Shown here in pieces: positions 55,744 through 64,000 of a DNA stretch of 64,000 nucleotides. A program made the position numbers and the translations under genes. Under the pieces are notes generated by a model. The model had not been told where the DNA came from. It made no database searches and saw nothing but the letters and a program-made list of their open reading frames with translations. The stretch comes from Blastomyces gilchristii SLH14081 (Eukaryota; Ascomycota; Eurotiomycetes; Onygenales; Ajellomycetaceae): positions 3,849,753-3,913,752 of the forward strand of contig NW_003101680.1 in the NCBI RefSeq assembly GCF_000003855.2. The letters are read 5' to 3'. Each line of letters starts with the position of its first letter. The first letter of the stretch is position 1.

Positions 55744-57558
55744 TCATGCAAGATTATATTCCTTGATAAGCTTTTCCGCGCAAGTAGCTCCAGTCACGTA
55801 TGCTGCGGCTTGAATATGCCCGCTCACCAGCACAGGGATAACACTCATATCCGCCACGCGAAGACCGTCGATGCCCATCAGACGATAATTGCAATCGACA
55901 ACGGCATCAGCATCCCCAGCCTTGCCCATCTTCACGGTACATTTCATATGCCAGCTAGACGAGATGTTCTGCTTCCAGTATTCCAGCAGATCCTCGTCAG
56001 AGTCAGACTTGGGCGCTGCTAACTCGGCCAACTTGTCTTTAATATAAGCGGGATGCTCTGCAACACGGAGTGCGTCACGGAGCGAATCAATGGCGGCACG
56101 CCGATCGAACGGATGGGAGAGAAATTTAGGGTCCATGCGCAGAGGCTCATTCGGATCCGAAGACTGCAATGTAACCTCGCCACGGGCCTGGGCGTTGTAA
56201 AGGAAAACAAGCAGACATGTATAGTCGAGAGCCGAGTCTGGGAAATCCGGGACGAACCAATGGATGGGGAAATGAGTTAAGATTTCGTAATGCGGGACGG
56301 TTTCCTTTTGAAGATATTCCTTCTCGGTAGTCGGGAGGTCTTGGAACTCCTTAGTTTGCGTGAGACCGTCGATTTTGAACCAACCCACACCACATTCACA
56401 GGCAAACTTTGACCATGGGCCTGTGCCGTCGCGCTTCCATTGCTCTAGGGCGTCGTCCATGACTTTCTTATCACCGTAGAAAGCGCGACGATCATTGTTG
56501 GTGCCCGCAACGGTGTTAATGAGTGGAACGAAGTAGTGGTCTCGAAGACCTTGGCCGACGGCAAGGGCATCAAGCACGACGGGAATGTTGAACTTTTCCA
56601 ACTGCTCCTTCGGGCCAATGCCTGAATGCATCAGAATCTTTGGCGTGTCTAGCGCGCCCGCCGAGAGAATGACTTCCTTAGACGCCAGATCTAAAATAAG
56701 CCGTTAGTGAGCGGGCTCGTGTCTTATTCGGGGACTAAACATTTCTTACATCGGGTGCCATTTGCCACTACACCTACAGCCTTTTTACCCTCTAAAATGA
56801 CATGTTGAACGGGTGAGTTAGCGATAATTGTTAGGTTCACTGCCGACGGTCGTAACAATAAATCCTTCGCGGTGGATCGCAGACCCTTATGTGCCGAATT
56901 GATCAGCACAGACATCCCAATTGGGTTACCAGAGTTGTGGTCTGGGTTTAATGGAAATCCGGCCTGCTCAAAAATATCAAGAGTGGGCACGATATCTCTC
57001 TCCCATTCCGCAGCAAACCCGACGTGGAGGGGACCCGATGTGCCATGGTCAGCGGCGTTGGGAGAAGCATACTTGCTGTCAATACCGGCTGGAATCTCGC
57101 TGTGGAAAGTCTCTAGCTTCTTAAAACGGGACTGTATGTGTTCCCAGTTAAAGGAATCGTCGCCTACAATCCTTGCCCACTCATTGTAGTCATCACGGGC
57201 ACCAACGCTGTACACACCGAAGTTGATGGTGCTGGAGCCGCCGACCCCGCGTCCACGAGAGTAATCGAGTTCACGGTTGTTACAGTATTCTTGAGGCACA
57301 GTCTTATAGCCCCAATTCATATTTTTGTTCTGAAAGGTCAACCATCGCTGGCCGTCGACGCGCAGATTCCTATCCTCGATATCTTCGCCGGCTTCGAGCA
57401 GGAGGACTTTGGGATTCGCAGGCGCGCCCGCAAGTCCTGAAGCAACAGCGCTGCCAGCAGGGCCACCTATTGTGCTTCGATTTTAGGTCAAACTGCAGCC
57501 AGAGGGTTGGATTGGTAACCTTACTGCCAACGACGATGAAGTCAAAAACGGATGCCAT
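55744..57558 (-). CDS. GMC-family FAD oxidoreductase (alcohol/aryl-alcohol oxidase- or choline-dehydrogenase-like)
   Basis: Three exons: 57,558-57,525 (12 residues, splitting a codon), 57,466-56,750 and 56,690-55,744, about 565 residues. Joining with the GTAAGG donor at 57,524 gives DFIVVGSGPAGSAVASGLAG, the FAD-binding GxGxxG motif; the alternative GTTACC donor would shift frame. Further family motifs: VLLLEAG, DYSRGRGVGGSSTINFGVYS (GMC signature 1) and SAGALDTPKILMHSGIGP (GMC signature 2). The active-site His lie in SSSWHMKCTVKMG and VSGHIQAAAYV. No signal peptide, so probably intracellular rather than a secreted lignin-type oxidase. Substrate unpredictable. Its convergent ABC transporter neighbour suggests, but does not show, a metabolic link. 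Confidence 0.9.
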
Positions 57559-59272
57559 GATTTCAATTTCTGCCACCCAGCTTCGCTTTTCTTTTCTGTT
57601 TTCTTTTCTTTTTGTTGATCTTCTCTTCTACTCGTCAGACGGGGTAATAGTAATAAAGAATGTTTGACTCTGCAAGTTTGGCCACTACTGATAACCAACT
57701 GCTGCTCACCCCGCCGCCTGAAGTATGGCGTCCTCTAGCCTCTAGGTGCAGTGACTTGAGTAGTTAGTTCTCTGCACTGAGATTTCATGTGGGGAAACGG
57801 GATGTTCTGGCCCCTGTGGGTGGGTATTGAGTTGGCGGAATGCGAGGGGGGATTCCGCTTATTATGATTTCCTGAGGAACGGCATTTCAGAGTGGCATCA
57901 CTTGTTCTGAGGAGTCCCTCATTCTCCTCACCCTGCTTGAATAGGAGAAAGTAATCGTCCATGAGAAGATCAAAACATCGCATTTATTGCACCGCCAGTT
58001 TATTATTATTCGAACAACTCAATAATCCTTCACCCTCGTAAATACATAGATGGATCCATCGACAGAGATCATCGCATAGTGGCTGGGATTTGCACCTCGG
58101 GCTCCTACGTCCGTATTATTGTGTATGGAGTCTGTACCGAATATGGAGGATACTAGCCCGGTGGAGAGTAGGGATAGGATATAGCTAGCCCTAACCCTAA
58201 TTGTCCACTCCGGCGCTTCTTAGAATGATTGCATGCACCATCACAACATTATCACAAGCCACCACAGCCACCTTTAAGACGCCGAGACGGGCAAAGAGAC
58301 GCCAATTGGGAGCAATTGACGAATGCCCGGTCTATACTGCAGCGTATGCAAGGCAGGGCACCTTGCTCTGACAAATCATTCCACCCCCGTTTCTTGTGAG
58401 GCGGAAGAAATCATTCACCTCTCCTTGTCCAAAGGCCAGCCTGATGATCTTGAGAAGGTCAACAGTTTCTAGGTTGAGGCACACCAGTTTATTCCTTACA
58501 GCAACCAGTCATCATTATTTTGCCCCAACCACATCAACTGTGATACTGCAGGAGGCAGGAGTCATATTATTATAATCAACAATGTGGGCGCATATACAAC
58601 TTTACACACTCCCCAACCTGGCCTATGACAGTTACAACCCCCACTATACAGTCTAATTACACTGTTAAAGTTTAATACTGTGTAAGTGGAGACAAAAAAG
58701 GGTTATGAGGAATGGCAGACTGAATGCAAGGCCTTTTTTGTGCATACAATGTTGAATAGGGTGTGTAAGATCGTGTAAGTGGGTCTTTTATACACGAAGT
58801 TAAACGCGCAAGCGAACACGCCCCAAGTTGGATGGATTCTGTGAAGAATTGCTGGCTGGGGCTCTCAGAATTTGCGCCGCGCCATCAAAGGGGCTTATTA
58901 TTAACGTTAGTTTGAAAAGGAGCCTTCCGCGATTTGTTTCAAATCCGTTGTGTAGGCATGGCGAATGCTGATCAGACCCAGAAATCGTTAACCCCCCTTG
59001 TTGATCAGGAAGTATACACATGAAGCAAGTATTGCGCTTTGCCTCTCTAAGACCTTACCCCAGACACCAATTTAGCATGATGATTATCAAAACTTTACTT
59101 TACGAGCACCAGAAGAGGGGAGAGATTAGCGAACTTTCTTCTTACTCTCAAAAAACTAGATGCCATGCGCCATGAGCAGAGCTTTCATCGGCACATTTAA
59201 GTCAGCGAGTGTTCTCTATTTCGCTTTTGCCTGAGACCCGTTTCGTTGGAGCTGCCAACTGCAAAATCGAAA
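57559..59272. other. Intergenic region between divergent GMC and rhodopsin-domain genes
   Basis: About 1.7 kb without a supported gene. Two telomere-like CCCTAA units lie at 58,189-58,200. Pyrimidine-rich and AT-rich parts alternate. Confidence 0.45.
58189..58200. repeat. Two telomere-type CCCTAA units
   Basis: CCCTAACCCTAA once, the complement of TTAGGG repeats used at fungal telomeres. Two units may be chance. Confidence 0.4.
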
Positions 59273-60957
59273 ATGACCGCGGACGTTGAAGGTTTCACTC
59301 TCCTTGCACTCGGCATCGTAGTTATTCTTGTGCGTATGTACGCACGATGGACCATTGTCGGACCTTCGAATTTCCAGCTCGATGATTATCTGATGCCGTT
59401 AGCCGGAGTGAGTTATTATCCATCTTTTTTGATGATCACACTTGAGCACAAAACCCAAACCAATGGGAAGTGGAAATATGATTGGAGTGACAGAGCTGAC
59501 TATTTGTCTCTCAATGCTAGATTGTTTTTACGCTGGAAACAGTCGCTGCGCATATCGTCGTTGCATCATACGATGGCCTCACGAACAGCTATATGACTCC
59601 CGAGGAGCGGGCGGCTCTTGATCCTAATTCGGCTGAATTTGCGAAAAGAGTCGCAGGGTCTAAAATCCAAGTTATAGGCTGGTCCTTTTATGCCCTCATT
59701 CTGTGGCTGGTGAAATTCTGTGTTGCAATATTCTATTCCAGGTTGACGTACGTGATCTTTTCATTATTGAATCTGGGGCAGATGAATAGAGGTCAAACCA
59801 CGATGGCAATGGTGATACTAACAATGCAATGCCCATTTTTAGGAGTGGATTAATGGACCTGCCCAACCGGGTGCGCCTCTCGTATGTTATCCTGGGGGCG
59901 ACGTACATTATGGTCGCTTTATGTCTTGTCCTCCCATGCCGGCCAATTGAGAGATATTGGCAGATTAGCCCTGATCCCGGCAGTGAGTTTTTCAGCGTTT
60001 CGACGAGGCCTTGGGACCAATAATTTACTAACTTGAGATATGACAGACATTTGCCAACCAACGATATCCAAAATTGCAGTGCTCATTGTCGTCATTCCGA
60101 ATGTCCTTACTGATTTTTACCTACTTTCCATTCCACTTCCAGTGAGTCCACCTCTCGCAGCGGAAAATAAATCAATCCTGCTTCTCTAACTATTTTCCGC
60201 AACAGTTACTATGGAAGGTAAACATCAGCTTGCGCAAAAAGATCACATTGATGGGACTGTTCAGCGGAGCGTGTTTCATTATGGTAGCAGCTGTTATCCG
60301 GGCTGTAACGATTCTTTCTGTAAGTCCACTACATAGCCACAGAAAAAGGGGGGAAACAAGGGAAAGGAAACCAAGGAGAAAGGAGAGATTTCAGACTAGC
60401 CGCCATCATAAAGTAGATCCACGACCTAACCTCCCCCTCTTTTTTTTTACACCTTTTAGTCTGGCCCTGAAGGCGCTGTCTCGGGCAGTAGATGGGCATG
60501 CCGAGAAACATTCGTCGCAATCGTCGTTTCCAACCTCCCAATCATCCACCCGCTGATGCTCATGCTCATCCGCGGCACGAAACTCAGTTTCCTACTCACG
60601 TCCGCAAATCGGCCATCACAACCCTATGGGCATACGAGTAGCAGAACAAAACAAAGCTCCGCACGGGAAGGGCGCAAAAAAGTCCACCATCCACTTTCCA
60701 TTCCCGGCACCAATGCCTGGGGTAGCGACGAGTACATTCTTAGCACAGGGACGAATGCGCCTCAGAAGGAAATAACCGTTGTGCAAGAGACTATAGTTCG
60801 GAGCGATCCGTGGACGCAGGAAGATGGAGCGCAGTCCTCAGCTGCCCAGCCTGAGTGGGCGCGACAGGGCACCCAGACACAGGAAATCAACAGCCTTTCA
60901 CGAGAACTGCCGGATAAAAAGCGGAATGGTCAATCGAGCGCAATTGAACGTGTTTAA
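59273..60957 (+). CDS. Rhodopsin-domain integral membrane protein (Pth11-like, fungal GPCR-type)
   Basis: Six exons: 59,273-59,407, 59,521-59,747, 59,843-59,982, 60,047-60,141, 60,206-60,319 and 60,460-60,957, all phases consistent, about 402 residues. Helices can be followed in order: EGFTLLALGIVVILVRMYAR, the typical DDYLMPLAG after it, TVAAHIVVASYDG, KIQVIGWSFYALILWLVKF with CVAIFYSRLT, VILGATYIMVALCLVLPCRP, ISKIAVLIVVIPNVLTDFYL, LMGLFSGACFIMVAAVIRAV and ETFVAIVVSNLPIIHPLM. This is the fungal rhodopsin domain with the WxxR and DDY motifs. The C-terminal tail of about 110 residues is cytosolic and Ser/Gln-rich. No CFEM domain is present. Members include Pth11-like candidate receptors, but most lack a known role. 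Confidence 0.82.
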
Positions 60958-61461
60958 GGAACATATCTTTAATGTTAAGATTCTTTCCATGGTCATAGTT
61001 TGGCCATGGTCATTCCGCCGAAGTCCATCATGGTGTAAATTTTCGAGAACTATTTTGACACCACGTTCAAATTCGGCATCCCGTCTGGCACATAGGCGCT
61101 GCGTATCGTGTACTGCAACTCATACCTATCACATTTCATGTAATACCGGCCACCATCACTACGGGTTATGGTAGCCGATTAGCGTGATGTGTCGAGAGAA
61201 ATACGTTCCCCCTTCTTGGGTTGCGTGCTGTGTGCCTGGTGGTAAGGAATAAGAGTCGTGTGTATTTGTATGTATGTACGGAGTACGTGTAGTGGGAAAT
61301 GCCAAAAACACAAGGCATCCTTTAATGATACGAAACCTAGGCAACATTAATTCATAGCGTAGGATTTCTAACGAACATTCCCCTGGATGTCACAATCGCT
61401 ACGCCTCAAAAATGCCATACATATAATCATAAAAAAGCCTTTAAAAAATGACTTCATCCTC
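60958..61461. other. Convergent intergenic spacer
   Basis: No features recognised between the rhodopsin-domain gene and the PEP-mutase-like gene. Confidence 0.5.
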
Positions 61462-62262
61462 CTACTTCCGCGTCGATTTCATGGCCTCATATTCACCAAG
61501 CAAGTCCGCAGCCGCCTTTTCAAATCCCGCATTTGCACTTCTCCATAACCGTGGGCCAACACTAATCCTTGCCACACCAATATCCGCCAACTCCTGCACG
61601 CTTAACCCACGCGGCCAAGCAATGACATTAATCCGCCCGCCCAGCTCCTTTGAAATCCGGACCACCTCATCCTTGGTGAGGCCACCACGCTTCTGGCCTC
61701 CCCAGACGAATACTGTTGTGGCGCCAGCATCCAGGAACGCCTTGCCCCGCCGAATTGCTTCATCGACATCATTGTTCAAGAGGATGGCATCAGTGCGCGC
61801 ATTCAGCGCGAAATTTGGAACACCCGCTCTAGCTGCTGCGGAAAGCACTCGACGGACACGATCGAGGGCTACGTCAAACGTGAAGAGCTGGCCTGTTTCG
61901 TTATCATGATCTTCGAGATTACATCCGGACGCACCGGCCTCGATGATGGCCTCAATGGCCTCCTCTAGCCGTTCTCCGTAACCATCCTGTAGGTCAATGG
62001 TGATGGGTTTGTTGTGCCGGAGCGCAGCAGGGATAATCCGCCTAACAGCAGCTAAATTCGTGTCCAGATCTAACGCATCATCTTCGAGGCCATGAACCTT
62101 CGCGACGGAATAGCTCGCCGTTGCTAGAGCAGGACATGAAGGGTTCGAGGCAACGAATTCTGCGGTTGGCGCATCATGAATATTTGCAAGAACAAGAGGC
62201 GTACCAGGGACATGGAGTTTGCGGAGCCGAAGAGCCCTGCCATCTGGAGAAGAGGCAGCCAT
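61462..62262 (-). CDS. PEP mutase/isocitrate lyase superfamily protein
   Basis: Single exon of 266 residues on the minus strand, ATG at 62,262. The TIM-barrel family motifs appear in order: LVLANIHDAPTAEFVASN, CPALATASYSVAKVHGLED, KPITIDLQDGYGERLEEAIE (metal-site Asp), GASGCNLEDHDNETG (Glu-Asp), NFALNARTDAILLNNDVDEA (Arg-Thr-Asp) and FVWGGQKRGGL. There is no KKCGH loop of isocitrate lyase. Fungal members include oxaloacetate hydrolases and carboxyvinyl-carboxyphosphonate mutase-like enzymes, so the likely activity is C-C or C-P bond chemistry on a small 2-oxo or PEP-like acid, not more precise than that. Divergent from RPN2, about 990 bp apart. Confidence 0.85.
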   Translation of the reverse strand: MAASSPDGRALRLRKLHVPGTPLVLANIHDAPTAEFVASNPSCPALATASYSVAKVHGLEDDALDLDTNLAAVRRIIPAALRHNKPITIDLQDGYGERLEEAIEAIIEAGASGCNLEDHDNETGQLFTFDVALDRVRRVLSAAARAGVPNFALNARTDAILLNNDVDEAIRRGKAFLDAGATTVFVWGGQKRGGLTKDEVVRISKELGGRINVIAWPRGLSVQELADIGVARISVGPRLWRSANAGFEKAAADLLGEYEAMKSTRK

Positions 62263-63254
62263 TGCTGCTGTTCAATGAGGAAGGATAGATAGATTCGTTT
62301 ACAGTTTGAAGGCGCAGGGAAGACAGTTGTGAAGAAAATGAGACTGCTCTTGTTTTTCTGGAAAATGATGAAACGGATGTTCTGAGATATTTATTAATAA
62401 CTTAAATTCTGCTTCCGCTTCAAAAAGGGGAGCGACGGAAAGGCTGCCTGTGATATATTTACACATCAGAATCAAAAGGGACTGGGCAGTTCCGGGATTT
62501 GTCTATGGTACAGTACCCAGCGGCGAGTAGTTGCAGGATAAGACCAGCTTTTCACGCCCTTGGAGCTGACACGGCTCGTATTATTATTAATAATTGTTCG
62601 ACTGGCGGCGGGGGTATGGTATCCTGTTTTTTAAGTGCGGGGAAGCCTGTTCATCTCGCCGCGTTTCCCCTTCAAAGAAATCTCGACGAAGAGAGTTGGA
62701 ATAGCTAAGGATGGAGAGTTTAGTTAACCATTTTATCCCAGCAGACTCAGACCCTCTGTTCTGCTCGGTTGCAGCATATTTGTAGGATAATTGAAGTTCA
62801 CAAAGAATATTATATAGGGACGGGGCTTGTAAGCTTACGTAACGAGTCCTTTTTCTCAGGTAGCTGTCCACGTGACCCTCCAGCTAGCTATAGGGAACCA
62901 CGACAGCCTAACCCGGATTGGTCAGCTCCGACCTCGTTCGCTGCGTTTCCAGGACGTGTAGGACCGAGACGACGACGACTTGCGCCTCAACATCACCAAA
63001 ATCACTATCTTCACCTCCCTTCCCACGACCACGAAATAGCCTCACCTCCTCCCAAACCTTTGTTGCTGGACCCGCATTTTGTTCTTTGCTTTGCCTTTTC
63101 TCTTTACGCCAGCTTACCCTTGTCTCTCCCTTTGACCTGTTCTCTCATAGTACTGGGCGCCGTCGTCCCAATTTGATCTCTCTTTCACAACGCATTTCTC
63201 AACAAGGCGCCTCGTCTCTGGCAAAATACTTTAAACGGAGCATCACTAGACACT
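62263..63254. other. Divergent promoter region of the PEP-mutase-like gene and RPN2
   Basis: About 990 bp. A CACGTG motif at about 62,869-62,874 (CCACGTGACC) lies about 385 bp before the RPN2 start. I see no PACE (GGTGGCAAA) element. Pyrimidine-rich just before RPN2. Confidence 0.4.
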
Positions 63255-64000
63255 ATGGTTGGGCTTGTTTCCGCTGACGGCTTGGTCGGCTTTCTCTCCG
63301 AGCCCGATCCTGAGCTGAAGATGTTTGCGCTCAAAGCTTTGGACGCCCAAGTTGACCTGCTCTGGACTGAAATTGCGGATTCTATTGACCAAATGTAAGT
63401 TCAAGACCACGTATCTCATATGTGCTGTTCAACAGGCATGATTTCGAAGCCTTGAATGGTTCTTCTACCTCCTAGATGAATGCTAACGGTTATGAATCTT
63501 ACCAGAGAGGCACTCTACGAAGATGAATCTTTCCCGGAACGTGAGCTGGCGGCTCTGGTTGCCTCCAAGGTATATTACCATCTTCAGGAATACAATGAGA
63601 GCATGGTGTTTGCCCTTGGCGCCGGAAAGCTGTTAAATTTGGACCATGGTGGCGAGTTTGAGGAGACCATAATATGTAGGTTACATTTTTTTGACCCTCC
63701 TATTGTATGTTTAACTATTGTTGTGCTAACGATCATTCCTGCAGCGAAATGCGTGGATACGTTTATCTCGATATCTGCTAGCCCGAAACCTCAGAACTCC
63801 GCCCAAGCTGCTAACAAGGTTCCTCGTCTGAATACGTCATTCCCTCTAACCGCAAATGGGGCTACCAGCACTTCCGCAGGACTTACCTCACCCATCACTC
63901 CATTCTCCCAGTCTGCCCTACCGTCAAAATCACTCCTTTCACGGCAAGACTCAGTTTCACTGGAAACCGGTGGCGAAGATATCGGTGCGGATCCCAGTGA
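63255..64000 (+). CDS. RPN2: 26S proteasome regulatory subunit RPN2 (PSMD1), 5' part (partial, 3' end outside window)
   Basis: Exons 63,255-63,394, 63,506-63,675 and 63,745 to beyond 64,000 join in frame by GTAAGT/GTAGGT donors and CAG acceptors. The visible 188 or so residues begin MVGLVSADGLVGFLSEPDPE, then LKMFALKALDAQVDLLWTEI and EALYEDESFPERELAALVASK, characteristic of the Rpn2/PSMD1 N-terminus (helical rod). The third exon begins KCVDTFISI and has the Ser/Thr/Pro-rich insert found in fungal Rpn2. In the 19S particle base, Rpn2 is a toroid scaffold (PC repeats, downstream of this window) that docks ubiquitin-processing factors. Confidence 0.92.

Noticed and set aside
50369..57558. Secondary-metabolite gene cluster
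   Set aside because: Only a transporter and one oxidoreductase. No backbone synthase or cluster regulator is in the window.

Overview
This window is eukaryotic chromosomal DNA from a filamentous ascomycete, most likely a eurotiomycete of the order Onygenales. That placement is inference. It rests on compact genes with short GT...AG introns carrying CTAAC-type branch points, on fungus-specific protein families (FunK1-type kinase, fungal APH-like phosphotransferase, RRN9 domain, rhodopsin-domain membrane protein), and on a CpG-depleted repeat island, a decay pattern I associate with Onygenales.

Layout. Positions 1-3.1 kb hold the 3' end of the ribosome-biogenesis gene NOP7 (pescadillo) and an RRN9-domain RNA polymerase I factor. 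From 3.4 to 25.5 kb lies an accessory, gene-poor tract. It contains a frameshifted nuclease-like relic, a LINE 3' tail, a DUF6914-like fragment, an APH-like phosphotransferase broken by one TGA, an RTC4-domain fragment, a nested transposon block (8,092-20,068), a FunK1 kinase broken by one TGA, and a PARG-like gene with two frameshifts. From 26 kb to the end the window is ordinary conserved euchromatin: succinate-semialdehyde dehydrogenase, a Sip1/raffinose-synthase-like GH36 protein, mitochondrial tyrosyl-tRNA synthetase, MSH6, a rhodanese/Cdc25-like protein, a small conserved protein, a mitochondrial membrane protein, glutaminyl cyclase, a YeeE/YedE sulfur transporter, an ABCC transporter convergent with a GMC oxidoreductase, a rhodopsin-domain membrane protein, a PEP-mutase/isocitrate-lyase-like enzyme, and the 5' end of the proteasome subunit RPN2.

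The best structural find is the nested block. A PIF/Harbinger-like element (inverted ends starting GGGCCTGTTC, TAA on both sides) was split by a Copia-type LTR retrotransposon (two 96-bp TG...CA repeats with one difference, flanking duplication ATTCC). The retrotransposon interior holds a decayed hAT transposase on the opposite strand and an unidentified lysine-rich reading frame. The interior from about 8,940 to 19,560 has only about six CG dinucleotides. The hAT-side sequence carries an exact 11-bp motif, TTGATAACACT, five times at 0.6-0.8 kb spacing, often next to splice-site-like sequences.

The working genes are mostly unlinked housekeeping functions: nucleolar and Pol I function, mitochondrial translation and metabolism, mismatch repair and the proteasome. 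The only pair that looks like it may act together is the ABC transporter and the GMC oxidoreductase at 50-57.6 kb. No CRISPR, plasmid or bacterial features are present.
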